DNA of 64,000 nt, from NCBI RefSeq assembly GCF_002287505.1, contig NZ_CP019688.1, positions 2,096,674 to 2,160,673 of the forward strand. The letters run 5' to 3'. The DNA comes from Corynebacterium glaucum (lineage in GTDB: Bacteria; Actinomycetota; Actinomycetes; Mycobacteriales; Mycobacteriaceae). The translations under genes and the position numbers were made by a program. The notes under the pieces are model-generated. The model saw nothing but the letters and a program-made list of their open reading frames with translations. It had not been told where the DNA came from and did not search any database. The first letter of the stretch is position 1. Each line of letters opens with the position of its first letter. Shown here in pieces: positions 22,019 through 31,083 of the stretch.

Positions 22019-23191
22019 ATGACGGCACCTACCACCACTGCGCTTTCGATCGGGGGGATCGACCTTGACTCCCCCGTCATGCTCGCGCCGATGGCAGGCG
22101 TGACCAATATGCCGTTTCGCGTGCTGTGCCGCGAGATCGAGGAGCAGCTCACGGGCACCGCGAGCGGGCTGTATGTGTGCGAGATGATCACGGCACGCGC
22201 GATGGTGGCGCGGAACCAGAAGACGCTGCACATGACGACATTCGCGGACGTGGAGACGCCGCGGTCGATGCAGCTCTACACCGTGGATCCGAAGTTCACG
22301 TACGAAGCGGTGCGGATGATCGTGGAGGAAGACATCGCGGACCACGTCGACATGAACTTCGGCTGCCCGGTGCCAAAGGTGACGCGCAAGGGTGGCGGAT
22401 CGGCGATCCCGTATAAGCGCAGGCTGTACGGCAACATCGTGCGCGCCGCGGTTGAAGCTGCTGACGGTCGCGTGCCAGTGACCGTGAAGTTCCGCATCGG
22501 CATTGACGACGACCACCACACGCACCTCGACGCTGGCCGCATCGCCGCAGAGGAGGGCGCGGCTGCGGTGGCGCTGCACGCGCGCACGGCGGACCAGCGC
22601 TACTCGGGTGTGGCGCAGTGGGACGAGATCGGCCGTCTGGTCGAGCACATGGACGGCACGGGCGTGCCAGTGATTGGCAACGGCGACATTTTCGCCGCCG
22701 AAGACGCCGCGCGGATGATGGCGCAAACCGGCTGCCACGGTGTCGAGGTCGGCCGCGGGTGCCTCGGCCGGCCGTGGCTTTTCTCCCAACTCGGCGCGCA
22801 GCTCCGCGGTGAAGACATCCCACCCGAGCCCACCTTGGGGGAGGTCGCCCGCATCATCTACCGCCACGCGGAGCTCTTAGCGCTTCACGACGGCGAGTCC
22901 CACGCGTGTCGGGATATTCGCAAGCACACCGGTTGGTACCTGAGAGGGTTCCCGGTCGGGGGCAAGTTCCGAAAGGACCTGGCGCAGGTCGAGTCCCTGG
23001 CGCAGCTCGAATCGCTGTTGGAAACCATCTGGGCGTCGCCGGAACTGTCTGAGGCTGTGGCAGAGCACGCTGACGATGCGCGCGGCCGACAGGGTTCACC
23101 ATCAAAGGTTGCGCTTCCCGACGGCTGGTTGGACGACCCCGAGGATGAGACGGTCCCCGAAGGCGCCGAGGTCGAGAACAATGGCGGATAA
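22019..23191 (+). CDS. dusB: tRNA-dihydrouridine synthase (DusB family)
   Basis: 390 residues. FMN TIM barrel: PVMLAPMAGVTNMPFR at the N-terminus, NFGCPVPKVTRKGGGSA with the catalytic Cys (about residue 116), VTVKFRIGID, LHARTADQRYSG and PVIGNGDI. It reduces uridines in the tRNA D-loop. The last roughly 50 residues are an acidic extension beyond the usual domain. Its 3' end overlaps phoU by 11 bases, and the phoU start lies in a different frame, so the genes are coupled. Confidence 0.95.
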   Translation: MTAPTTTALSIGGIDLDSPVMLAPMAGVTNMPFRVLCREIEEQLTGTASGLYVCEMITARAMVARNQKTLHMTTFADVETPRSMQLYTVDPKFTYEAVRMIVEEDIADHVDMNFGCPVPKVTRKGGGSAIPYKRRLYGNIVRAAVEAADGRVPVTVKFRIGIDDDHHTHLDAGRIAAEEGAAAVALHARTADQRYSGVAQWDEIGRLVEHMDGTGVPVIGNGDIFAAEDAARMMAQTGCHGVEVGRGCLGRPWLFSQLGAQLRGEDIPPEPTLGEVARIIYRHAELLALHDGESHACRDIRKHTGWYLRGFPVGGKFRKDLAQVESLAQLESLLETIWASPELSEAVAEHADDARGRQGSPSKVALPDGWLDDPEDETVPEGAEVENNGG

Positions 23192-23951
23192 CGCTCCGGG
23201 TAGCGCGCGCCCCCAGATCAAGCTGCGCACCGCGTTCCGGCAGCGTCTTCAGGCGTATACCGACGACATTCTCACTATGAGCGAACTCGCGCGAAACCAC
23301 ATGGTGCACGCCGCACACGCGCTGATCAACCAAGACTTGGAGGCGGCCGAAGAAGCTCTTTCAGGCATTGACCAGCTCTGCGAAATCCACGCGCGCTGCG
23401 AGGACCGCGCGATGGCGTTGCTGGCTCGCCAGAGCCCCGTAGCCACTGATCTGCGACAAGTGGTGTCCTACCTGCACATCGAAGGCGACCTCACGCGGAT
23501 GGGCAATCTCGCCAGACTCGTGGCGACGATCGCGCGTCAGCACCACCCCGCCCCGGCCCTGCCCGCTGAGGTCGGCCCAGCGCTCGTGGACATCGCCGAG
23601 GCGACGAACGCGATGGCAGAGGTTGCGGTCCAGCTCATCGAATCTCCCGATGTCGAAGCGGCGTTGCTACTGCGCGACGCGGATGCTCGCGTGGACACCA
23701 TGACCCGTGAACTGACTGCGAATGCCTCGAGCGCGGACTGGGAGCATTCCAACCGCGAGGCCGTGGACTGCGCGCTGGTGGCGCGCTACTTCGAGCGCTA
23801 CGCCGACCACTGTGTACGCATCGGCGAGCGCGTGATCTTCATGGTCACCGGCTCGCATGCGGACGAGTACGCCACCTACCGCGATTTAGACGATGAAGAG
23901 CAGGCCGAGCGTATCGCGGAATCGCAGCGCCGCTTCACCCCGCGCGCCTAG
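23181..23951 (+). CDS. phoU: Phosphate uptake regulator PhoU
   Basis: 256 residues with two PhoU helical repeats. Each has the family pattern: RTAFRQRLQAYTDDILTMSELARNHMV, then EIHARCEDRAMALLARQSPVATDLRQ (first), and DARVDTM with CALVARYFERYADHCVRIGERVIFMVTG (second). It dampens phosphate signalling through PhoS/PstB. It overlaps dusB by 11 bases and is convergent with pstSCAB rather than part of that operon. Confidence 0.95.
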   Translation: MADNAPGSARPQIKLRTAFRQRLQAYTDDILTMSELARNHMVHAAHALINQDLEAAEEALSGIDQLCEIHARCEDRAMALLARQSPVATDLRQVVSYLHIEGDLTRMGNLARLVATIARQHHPAPALPAEVGPALVDIAEATNAMAEVAVQLIESPDVEAALLLRDADARVDTMTRELTANASSADWEHSNREAVDCALVARYFERYADHCVRIGERVIFMVTGSHADEYATYRDLDDEEQAERIAESQRRFTPRA

Positions 23952-23961
23952 CCGCCACATC

Positions 23962-24067
23962 AAACCCTGATAGCTGCCGCAAACCCGGATAGTTTCGCAC
24001 CCTTACGTACAGAACTGACTACATAAGGGCGGCTAACTATCCGGGTTTGGCTAGATTGTCCGGGTTT
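23962..24067. repeat. Nested tandem and inverted repeat between phoU and pstB
   Basis: AAACCCGGATAGTT (23981-23994) and its exact inverse AACTATCCGGGTTT (24035-24048) enclose a second inverted pair, CCCTTA (24000-24005) and TAAGGG (24024-24029). Each outer arm has a degenerate second copy beside it (AAACCCTGATAGCT at 23962; GGCTAGATTGTCCGGGTTT at 24049). The whole forms a near-symmetric 106-base element. Confidence 0.8.
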
Positions 24068-24115
24068 GGGTTCGGGGGTTGGGGCTCGGAGATCGTATGG
24101 GCCCTAAAACGCGAA

Positions 24116-24149
24116 ACACCGCCGATCCCGTGGATGGGGAGGGCGGTGT
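24116..24149 (-). terminator. Terminator of the pstSCAB operon
   Basis: 8-bp stem ACACCGCC (24116-24123) with GGCGGTGT (24142-24149), 25 bases past the pstB stop. Confidence 0.75.
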
Positions 24150-24174
24150 GTCGTCGACAAGCGAAAGCCCGAGC

Positions 24175-24951
24175 TTAACCGAAGCGACCGGCGATGTAGT
24201 CCTCGGTCTCCTTCTGGTTCGGGTTCTCGAAGATGGTGGTGGTGTCGTCGAACTCCACCAGGTGGCCCGGCTTACCGGTGGCCTCGAGGGAGAAGAAGGC
24301 GGTCTTGTCCGACACACGAGCAGCCTGCTGCATGTTGTGGGTCACGATGACGATGGTGTAGTCCTCCTTCAGCTCGTGGATGAGGTCCTCCACGGCCAAG
24401 GTGGAAATCGGGTCGAGTGCGGAACACGGCTCATCCATGAGCAGCACCTCCGGGCGAACCGCAATCGCACGTGCGATGCACAGACGCTGCTGCTGACCAC
24501 CGGAGAGGCCGCCGCCCGGCTTGTCCAGACGGTCTTTGACCTCGTCCCAAAGGTTTGCGCCGCGCAGAGACTGCTCGGTGATCTCGGCGAGCTTCTTCTT
24601 GTCCTTCTCGCCCTGCAGGGTCAGGCCGGCGACAACGTTCTCCGCGATGGACATGGTGGGGAACGGGTTCGCCTTCTGGAACACCATGCCGACGGTGTTG
24701 CGGACCGCAACTGGGTCCACCTTGGAGTCGTAGATGTTGTGGCCGTCGAGGAGGATCTCGCCCTTCACGGAGGCGTTCGGGATGACCTCGTGCATGCGGT
24801 TGAGGGTGCGGAGCACGGTGGACTTACCGCAACCGGACGGGCCGATGAATGCGGTGACGGCCTGCGCCGGGATATCCATGTTGACGTTCTGCACGGCGTG
24901 GAAGTCGCCGTAGTAGATGTTGACGTCGTTGAGTAGAAGCTTGGTTGACAT
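24175..24951 (-). CDS. pstB: Phosphate ABC transporter ATP-binding protein
   Basis: 258 residues. Walker [10 protein letters not shown] (37-45), the PstB-typical RTLNRMHE after it, [10 protein letters not shown]-loop, [17 protein letters not shown] signature and [15 protein letters not shown]alker B. It energises high-affinity phosphate uptake with PstA and PstC. It is last in pstSCAB, 32 bases after pstA, and ends at a hairpin. Confidence 0.97.
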   Translation of the reverse strand: MSTKLLLNDVNIYYGDFHAVQNVNMDIPAQAVTAFIGPSGCGKSTVLRTLNRMHEVIPNASVKGEILLDGHNIYDSKVDPVAVRNTVGMVFQKANPFPTMSIAENVVAGLTLQGEKDKKKLAEITEQSLRGANLWDEVKDRLDKPGGGLSGGQQQRLCIARAIAVRPEVLLMDEPCSALDPISTLAVEDLIHELKEDYTIVIVTHNMQQAARVSDKTAFFSLEATGKPGHLVEFDDTTTIFENPNQKETEDYIAGRFG

Positions 24952-24983
24952 CTAGGTTTCTCCTTACTGAGAGTTAGGTACGG

Positions 24984-25976
24984 CTACTTCTTGACCGAGA
25001 ACTTGGAGGCGATGAAGCGGGCGAGCAGGTTGAGGGTGACCACCAGGATCACCAGGGTGAGCGCTGCGCCCCACAGGCGTTCGTTCGAAGGTCCGGTCGC
25101 GCCGGCCTTCCACATATCGAGCATGAACAGCGGCAGCGAAGACTGCGGCTGGTTGAACATGTGGTTCCAGTTCATCGCCGGGTTGGAGCCCACGAGGATC
25201 AGCACCGGAGCGGACTCGCCCATGACGCGGGCGATAGCCAGCATGATGCCGGTGACGATACCGGAGAGCGCGGTCGGAAGGACGATGCGTGCGATGGTCT
25301 TCCACTTCGGGACACCAAGCGCGTAAGTGGCCTCGCGCAAGTCCATCGGCACCACGCGGAGCATCTCCTCGGTGTTACGGACCACGACCGGGATCATGAG
25401 CAGAATCAGCGAGAGTGACACGGCGAAGCCGGAACGCTGCTGGCCCAGCATGGTGATCCACAGGGCGTAGATGAACAGGGCGGAAACGATGGACGGAACA
25501 CCGGAGAGGATGTCCACCATGAAGGTGGTCAGCTTGCCAAGGCGGTTGCCGTTGGAGTACTCGACCAGGTAGATCGCGGTGAAGATACCGATCGGGATGG
25601 CGAACAGGGAGGCAACCAGGGTCTGCAGGAGCGTACCGACGATCGCGTGAGCAGCACCGCCGCCCTCCTTGGTCGCACGGATGCCAACCATGTCGCTGGT
25701 CCACCAGTGGCCGGAGAAGACCTGCTCGTAGCCACGGGAGATAACGGTAATGAGGACCCAGAGCAGCGGAATCAACGCCAGGATCATGCACAGCCACAGC
25801 AGACCGCTCATGATGTTGTTCACGGTCTTGCGGCCCTGGGAGATGTCGGTGAACGGGGAACCGTCGCCGGCGCGAACCGGGGTCTTCGCCGAAGTGGTGG
25901 TCGTTGTGGTCGTCGTGGTCGCCGTCTCGGAGACGGACTGGCCACCGTTGTCAGGAGTCGGGACAGCAGTAGACAT
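24984..25976 (-). CDS. pstA: Phosphate ABC transporter permease PstA
   Basis: 330 residues. Cytosolic N-terminal tail with a run of nine or more Thr (about 19-28) encoded by a simple-sequence ACGACC tract, then six membrane helices. The PstA EAA loop is LREATYALGVPKWKTIARIVLP. Forms the channel with PstC. It lies 17 bases after pstC. Confidence 0.96.
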   Translation of the reverse strand: MSTAVPTPDNGGQSVSETATTTTTTTTTSAKTPVRAGDGSPFTDISQGRKTVNNIMSGLLWLCMILALIPLLWVLITVISRGYEQVFSGHWWTSDMVGIRATKEGGGAAHAIVGTLLQTLVASLFAIPIGIFTAIYLVEYSNGNRLGKLTTFMVDILSGVPSIVSALFIYALWITMLGQQRSGFAVSLSLILLMIPVVVRNTEEMLRVVPMDLREATYALGVPKWKTIARIVLPTALSGIVTGIMLAIARVMGESAPVLILVGSNPAMNWNHMFNQPQSSLPLFMLDMWKAGATGPSNERLWGAALTLVILVVTLNLLARFIASKFSVKK

Positions 25977-25993
25977 TGTCAGGCTCCTCCTTC

Positions 25994-27070
25994 CTACTTG
26001 TTCACGATCGCGCGGGCGATCGAGTTGACGATGAAGGTCAGGACGAACAACACGAGACCGGCGGCGATGTAGGCACCGGCTGAAGTCGGGTTGTTGAACT
26101 CTGCGGACGCGTTCGCGATAGCGGTCGCGAAGGTGGTGCCGCCGTCGAAGAACGAGCCGCGGTACTCGTTGGCCGGAGCGACCACCATGTAGAGCGCCAT
26201 GGTCTCACCCAGTGCGCGGCCGAGACCGAGCATGGAACCAGCAATAAAGCCGGACCAGCCGAACGGCACCACTGTCATGCGCACGACTTCCCAGCGGGTG
26301 GCGCCGAGAGCCAGAGCGGACTCGATCTGGCCGGGAGGGGTCTGCACGAATACCTCGCGGGCGGTTGCGGCGATGATCGGCAGGATCATGATCGCCAGCA
26401 CGATGCCACCGGTGAGCACGTTACGGCCGGTCGCGAACGGCGGAGAGTTTTGGTAGGTGGCAAACAGGAAGAAGTCGCCGCCCCAAGAGTTGACCCAGGT
26501 GTAGAACTTGCCCAGCAGCGGGCCGAGCACCTGCGCACCCCATAGACCGAAGACGATCGACGGCACCGCGGCGAGCATGTCCACCAAAGTGGCCAGCGGG
26601 CGCACCAGCTGCTTCGGACAGTAGTTGGATAGGAACAGCGCGATACCGAGTGCGATCGGCATGGCGATGACCAGTGCGATCAGGGAGATCGTCAGCGTGG
26701 AGAAGAACAGGTTCGGAATACCGAAACGCATGTCATCCAGGTTCGCGGTGGACCACTGGCCACCGTAGGTGAAGAAGTTCTCCTGGTTACGGCGCAGCGG
26801 GTCAAATGCCTGGATCAACAGGAACAGACCGACGGCTGCAACCAGAACGGTGATCAGCGCGGCGGAAAAGGTAGAGAGGAACTCGAAGACGCGGTCGCCC
26901 GGGCGCTTCACGCCGGCGCCGCCGCCTGTCTGCGGGGCGCCCTCGGTGGCCGGGTCTTGGCCCTTTTGCACGGGTGCGCCGGTGGATTCTTGCACAACGG
27001 CGTGATCACGAGTAGCCGGGCCAGCGCCGCGGTCATCGTGCTCAGATGCTGGCAATTCGTTGTCAGCCAT
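25994..27070 (-). CDS. pstC: Phosphate ABC transporter permease PstC
   Basis: 358 residues. A hydrophilic tail of about 55 residues precedes six helices; the EAA loop reads IESALALGATRWEVVRMTVVP and GRALGETMAL follows, both typical of PstC. The start ATG at 27070 follows an AAAGGAA site; the longer frame upstream lacks support. It pairs with PstA, which has a similar Thr- or Ala-rich tail. Confidence 0.96.
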   Translation of the reverse strand: MADNELPASEHDDRGAGPATRDHAVVQESTGAPVQKGQDPATEGAPQTGGGAGVKRPGDRVFEFLSTFSAALITVLVAAVGLFLLIQAFDPLRRNQENFFTYGGQWSTANLDDMRFGIPNLFFSTLTISLIALVIAMPIALGIALFLSNYCPKQLVRPLATLVDMLAAVPSIVFGLWGAQVLGPLLGKFYTWVNSWGGDFFLFATYQNSPPFATGRNVLTGGIVLAIMILPIIAATAREVFVQTPPGQIESALALGATRWEVVRMTVVPFGWSGFIAGSMLGLGRALGETMALYMVVAPANEYRGSFFDGGTTFATAIANASAEFNNPTSAGAYIAAGLVLFVLTFIVNSIARAIVNK

Positions 27071-27238
27071 AGTCACAATTCCTTTGGGTGAGATATGAGA
27101 CATGTAAGGAGAAGTGGGATGCGAAGACAACTCAAGCACACCCCGACATAGATACGCCCCCCTAACGAATAAGGATCGGAAGGGGGGGACGCACCCTGCC
27201 AGAGCACGGCTTTCAGCCCACTCCGGCAAGCAAGGCGC

Positions 27239-28396
27239 TTAGCCGTTGATTGCGTTCACAGCGTCACGCAGGCGCTCGAGGTAGGAGCCGGAAACCGGGA
27301 TGAAGCCCTCGCCCTCAAGCTCGGAGTCCTGGCGATCCAGAGCGATGTTCAGGAAGTCCTTGACCAGGTTTGCGGTGGAGTCGTCGTAGCCAGCGGAGCA
27401 GACGATCTCGTAGGTGGTCATGACGAGCGGGTATGCACCGTCCTCGTGCTGGGCGAACAGAGCCTTGGAGTCGACGACCATGTTGTGGCCCTCGGTCTTG
27501 AACTCCATCTTGTCCAGAGCGGTGCCAACGTTCTCAGCGGTGAGTTCGACCGGGCCAGCGCCGAAGTCGACGTTTGCCTTCTGCTCAGCGAAGCCAGCCT
27601 CAACGTAGGTGATTGCACCCGGGGTCGCGTTGACCTCCTGAGCCACGCCGGAGGAACCGTTTGCGCCGGTGCCAACTGCGTTCGGGAATGCCTTGCCCTC
27701 GCCGGTCCACTTGCCATCGGAAGCAGCAGCCAGGAACTTCTGGAAGTTGTCGGAGGTGCCGGACTCGTCGGAACGGAAGAACACGCGGATCTCCTGATCC
27801 GGCAGTTCGGTGCCCTCGTTGTTCGCAGCGATTGCCTCGTCGTTCCAGTTGGTGATGTTGCCCTGGAAGATGTCGACCAGGTTGTCAACGGAGAGGTTGA
27901 CCTCGTCAACGCCGTCCAGGTTGTAGGCGATAGCGATCGGGCCGATCACCATCGGAAGGTGCCAAGCCTCGTTGCCGCCGCAACGCTCCTTAGCCTGCTC
28001 AGCCTCGTCGTCCTTCAGAGCGGAGTCGGAGCCTGCGAAGGTGGCCTGGTTCGCGATGAAGTTCTTGATGCCCGCGCCGGAACCGGACGGGTTGTAGGCC
28101 AGGTTTGCACCCGGAACCTCGGCAGCGTACTCAGCGCCGAAGTACTCCATAGCGTTCTGCTGGGAGGAAGCGCCCTCAGCAACCAGGGTGCCGGTCTCGC
28201 CGGAGAGCTCGTAGTCACCCTTCTCAGCGCCAGCGGCATCGGTGCTGTCGGAGGAGGTGCTGTCTGCAGCGGTGGTAGCTGCGGTGTCCTTGGTGGAGTC
28301 GGTGCTGTCGGAGTCATCACCACATGCAACAAGGGTGGCGGAGGAGAGTGCGGCGATGCCTGCGAGTGCGGCGGTGCGCTTGAAGTTGCGGATCAC
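27239..28396 (-). CDS. pstS: Phosphate-binding lipoprotein PstS
   Basis: 385 residues. Lipoprotein signal with lipobox TLVAC (Cys25), then a Ser/Thr/Asp-rich linker (about 28-70) and the PstS fold: TLVAEGASSQQNAMEYF, YNPSGSGAGIKNF, FAGSDSALKD, VFFRSDESGTSDNFQKFL contribute phosphate ligands. It captures phosphate outside the membrane. The start is GTG at 28396, preceded by GGAAAGG. It is first in pstSCAB; a candidate PhoR box lies about 150 bases upstream. Confidence 0.97.
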   Translation of the reverse strand: MIRNFKRTAALAGIAALSSATLVACGDDSDSTDSTKDTAATTAADSTSSDSTDAAGAEKGDYELSGETGTLVAEGASSQQNAMEYFGAEYAAEVPGANLAYNPSGSGAGIKNFIANQATFAGSDSALKDDEAEQAKERCGGNEAWHLPMVIGPIAIAYNLDGVDEVNLSVDNLVDIFQGNITNWNDEAIAANNEGTELPDQEIRVFFRSDESGTSDNFQKFLAAASDGKWTGEGKAFPNAVGTGANGSSGVAQEVNATPGAITYVEAGFAEQKANVDFGAGPVELTAENVGTALDKMEFKTEGHNMVVDSKALFAQHEDGAYPLVMTTYEIVCSAGYDDSTANLVKDFLNIALDRQDSELEGEGFIPVSGSYLERLRDAVNAING

Positions 28397-28547
28397 GGGG
28401 TACCTTTCCGGTTCTTGGTAGATCAATGCAAGAGCATCGGTCCCTCAGGGATGCGCCTGGGATTGCTGAGTGCGAACCCAGATCACGTCCGAATACTCAC
28501 GTCGCTTAAAGGTACGGCCCGGTGGTTAACCTCTGGTGTCGAGTCAA

Positions 28548-28584
28548 GTGAACAATCCGTAAACTCTCAGCGATCAACGTAAAC
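28548..28584 (-). promoter_or_regulatory. Candidate PhoR-binding box upstream of pstS
   Basis: Three similar words, GTGAAC (28548), GTAAAC (28559) and GTAAAC (28579) on the plus strand; the first two are spaced 11 bases apart, the pitch of OmpR/PhoB-family tandem sites. They lie between pstS and mshD. The response regulator is encoded at 54763-55470. Confidence 0.45.
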
Positions 28585-28590
28585 TTGCAG

Positions 28591-29439
28591 CTAGATCGCG
28601 CGATATTGATAGACGACATGGGATTCTGCGACTGTGAACCCGATCTCTTTGTACCGCTTCACCGCCGGCCGATTATCCGCTTCCACATACAGGATGACCT
28701 GCGAAGACCCCCGCACCACCAGGTGATTCAGCCCTGCCTGCATGAGCGGTCCCCCCATTCCCTCCCCCCGGTAGGCGGAAGCCAGGCCGACCACGTACAC
28801 CTCGCCGACGTTGCCCGGATGCTCTTTGGTCCAGTGGAACCCAGCCAATTCCTCGCCGTCGTACAGCAGCCACACGCCGCGCGGGTCAAACCACTCAGTA
28901 TCCATTCCCCGCCGCAGCCGCTCCAGGTCCCACCCACCCTGCTCCGGGTGCCAGGAGAAGGCATCGTTGTTCACCTCGAGCCATTGCTTATCGACGCTCC
29001 CCTGTCCCCACCGCGCACACGCATCGGCATAGTCCAGCAACTCGAAGCCCTCTGGAAGCGCGATCTCCGCCTCAAGCTCGTCCGCGTCGATGGACATCAC
29101 CAGCAGTTCGCGCGTCACCACCATGCCTTTGGCCGCGGCGAACGCCCGGGCGGCGGGGAGGTTGCCGTGGGCCCAGAATTGCGGTTGGGACGAGGCGTCG
29201 ATAAGCGAAAGAAGCTCTGAGCCGACCCCTTGCCTGCGATGTGCTGGGTGAACGACCAGCTCAACCGCACCATCCGGCGCGCAGGCCGCAAGGCCGGAAA
29301 CATCCTCGCCACGCCGAACCTCATGGTGGGTGTGGTTGAGGGAGGTGTCTTCCAGGCCGCGGAGGAACTGCTCGGAGAGCGGCGCGATGCCGTCGTGCGA
29401 CTCCGCAGCGGCGATCAGCTGAGCGATAGTAACGGTCAT
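28591..29439 (-). CDS. mshD: Mycothiol synthase
   Basis: 282 residues: two GNAT domains in tandem. The first (about 1-135) has VHPAHRRQGVGSELL; the second (about 140-282) has the stronger acetyl-CoA loop VGLASAYRGEGMGGPLMQAGL and ILYVEADNRPAVKRYKEIGF. MshD acetylates Cys-GlcN-Ins, the last step of mycothiol synthesis, the actinobacterial counterpart of glutathione. A TAGTCT box (29446-29451) lies 6 bases before the ATG. It is divergent from the nitrobindin-like gene, 24 bases apart. Confidence 0.95.
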   Translation of the reverse strand: MTVTIAQLIAAAESHDGIAPLSEQFLRGLEDTSLNHTHHEVRRGEDVSGLAACAPDGAVELVVHPAHRRQGVGSELLSLIDASSQPQFWAHGNLPAARAFAAAKGMVVTRELLVMSIDADELEAEIALPEGFELLDYADACARWGQGSVDKQWLEVNNDAFSWHPEQGGWDLERLRRGMDTEWFDPRGVWLLYDGEELAGFHWTKEHPGNVGEVYVVGLASAYRGEGMGGPLMQAGLNHLVVRGSSQVILYVEADNRPAVKRYKEIGFTVAESHVVYQYRAI

Positions 29440-29463
29440 GCCCCGAGACTACGCTGGGAAACC
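29440..29463. promoter_or_regulatory. Compact divergent promoter: mshD and nitrobindin-like gene
   Basis: Only 24 bases separate the start codons. Minus-strand TAGTCT (29446-29451) lies 6 bases from the mshD ATG and plus-strand TACGCT (29450-29455) lies 8 bases from the other ATG; the boxes overlap by two bases. Confidence 0.6.
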
Positions 29464-30120
29464 ATGAGTGAAAACGAGACCGTAAACGAAGACGCGAACC
29501 AGCATCCCCTCGACGGTTCGGCGGCCGTGAACCTGGCGGCGGAGCAAGCCAAGAACACCGCGCACCGCAACATTCCACCGCATGGATTTGAAAACTTCCC
29601 GCTCGAGGACGACACCGCGAACTTGCGGCAAGGGCCTTCGCTTCACGACGGCCTCTTGGCACTGCTCCCCCTGGTAGGCGTGTGGCAAGGCAGCGGTCAG
29701 GCCAACGACCACGGCGAGGAATACGCCTTTGGCCAGCAGCTGGTGATTTCGCACGACGGCGAGAACTACCTGCGCTTCGAATCGCGGCTGTGGCGCTTGG
29801 ATGAGAACGGCGAATCAACCGGCGCCGATCAGCGCGAAGTGGGGTTCTGGCGGATCTCCGAATCCGACGAGATCGAGGTGACGTTGACCAACTCGCGCGG
29901 CCTTGTAGAGGTGCTGTATGGCTCGATGCGCAACGAGCGGGCGTGGCAGCTGGAGAGCGCGTCGACTATCGCCACGGAGACCGGCCCGGCCGATCACGGT
30001 CCCGGCAAGCGCCTTTACGGTCTGATGCCGAACAACAACCTCGGCTGGGTAGACGAGCGCCTGGTAGACGGCGAGCTCGTGCCGTACATGTCGGCAGAGC
30101 TGCAGCGCATCGCTGGATAG
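29464..30120 (+). CDS. Nitrobindin-like (FABP/DUF1794) protein lacking the heme His
   Basis: 218 residues. The GxWxGxG motif GVWQGSG (72-78) and the strand pattern of the ten-stranded nitrobindin barrel are present, with an extra 60-residue N-terminus. Nitrobindins bind heme and nitric oxide through a His near the C-terminus in an HLSAxLxR motif; here the matching segment is PYMSAELQR, with Tyr208 in the His position. UniProt marks such corynebacterial proteins as lacking the heme ligand. Its role is unknown. Confidence 0.85.
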   Translation: MSENETVNEDANQHPLDGSAAVNLAAEQAKNTAHRNIPPHGFENFPLEDDTANLRQGPSLHDGLLALLPLVGVWQGSGQANDHGEEYAFGQQLVISHDGENYLRFESRLWRLDENGESTGADQREVGFWRISESDEIEVTLTNSRGLVEVLYGSMRNERAWQLESASTIATETGPADHGPGKRLYGLMPNNNLGWVDERLVDGELVPYMSAELQRIAG

Positions 30121-30127
30121 ACCCGTG

Positions 30128-31051
30128 TCAGTTCAGCGCTTTGGTGATGAGCTCGCGGATCTCCGCCTCATTGTCCGGCGCTGGCAAGGTCTTGCCATTG
30201 AGCTCGGTGACGCGGGCGCAAATGCGCGTGGAGCTGACCAGCCACACTGATTCCGTGCCATAGAGCTCGCCGAGCGCGATGTCCTTTTCTTTGCATTTCC
30301 ACCCCTGCTTGGTGGCGTAGTCGAAAACTGCCGCCTGGGTGGTTCCCGCCAGGATGCCCGGCCCGGGCGCCGGGGTGCGCAGGCGCTGGCCTTTTTTCAC
30401 CATGATGACGGAACTCGTCGAACCCTCGAGGACGCGCTCGGTGCCGCGCTCTATGTAAATAACGTCGTCCGCGCCTTTTCCGCGTGCCCAGCGCAAGGCG
30501 GCCATCGTCGCGGCGTAGTTGAGCGTCTTCGCTTCCGCACCCAGCCACTCCACGTCTGGTTCAACCGTGTAGCCGCGCGGCGTAGTCACCACTTTCACGC
30601 CCTGCTCGCGCTGCGCTAGAACGTCTGCCGGGATGGGGCGCACCGTGAGCCACGCGGTTGGCACACCGGTGGTCTCACGGCCGCGCGTCATCGTCCAGAC
30701 ACACTTCGCCTCGATCTTTGCCGGGTCCTGCGCCCGCTCGCGGCAGTAGTCGGCGACGGCCTCAGCGGTGACGCGCGCCCACTGCTCCCCGACCGGTTCC
30801 GGCAACTCCAGCGCCGCTGCAGAACGAGCGAAGCGGGCGAGGTGCTTTTGCAGATTCTTGGCCTCGCCTCCTCGTACCAACACGGTTTCAAAGATGCCGT
30901 CGCCACGCGTGAGCCCCGCATCATCCCAGAACACGTGCGGGGTGTGCGGGCTTTGTCTGCGGATGGATCCCCCAAACGGCTCCACCAGGTAGATCACGGG
31001 TTCCGGTGGAAGGAGTGATTGATGGTCAAGGCCCTGACCTGCGTGTCCCAT
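30128..31051 (-). CDS. pabC: Aminodeoxychorismate lyase (class IV aminotransferase fold)
   Basis: 307 residues. Fold-type IV PLP enzyme: DDAGLTRGDGIFET at the N-terminus, the lysine in EAKTLNYAATM, YIERGTERVLEGSTSSV, and PGILAGTTQAAV. It most likely releases pyruvate from aminodeoxychorismate to make p-aminobenzoate for folate; a D- or branched-chain aminotransferase is the alternative. The ATG at 31051 has a CATAAT box 8 bases upstream. Divergent from ygfZ, which is itself a folate-binding protein. Confidence 0.82.
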   Translation of the reverse strand: MGHAGQGLDHQSLLPPEPVIYLVEPFGGSIRRQSPHTPHVFWDDAGLTRGDGIFETVLVRGGEAKNLQKHLARFARSAAALELPEPVGEQWARVTAEAVADYCRERAQDPAKIEAKCVWTMTRGRETTGVPTAWLTVRPIPADVLAQREQGVKVVTTPRGYTVEPDVEWLGAEAKTLNYAATMAALRWARGKGADDVIYIERGTERVLEGSTSSVIMVKKGQRLRTPAPGPGILAGTTQAAVFDYATKQGWKCKEKDIALGELYGTESVWLVSSTRICARVTELNGKTLPAPDNEAEIRELITKALN

Positions 31052-31083
31052 AGCCCACCATTATGCACCTATGATCGGTGCGC
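31052..31083. promoter_or_regulatory. Compact divergent promoter: pabC and ygfZ
   Basis: 32 bases between start codons. Minus-strand CATAAT (31060-31065) lies 8 bases from pabC; plus-strand TATGAT (31070-31075) lies 8 bases from ygfZ. Confidence 0.55.

Noticed and set aside
25880..25925. ACGACC simple repeat in pstA (poly-Thr)
   Set aside because: It encodes a Thr-rich tail of low constraint; no evidence of more than ordinary slippage.
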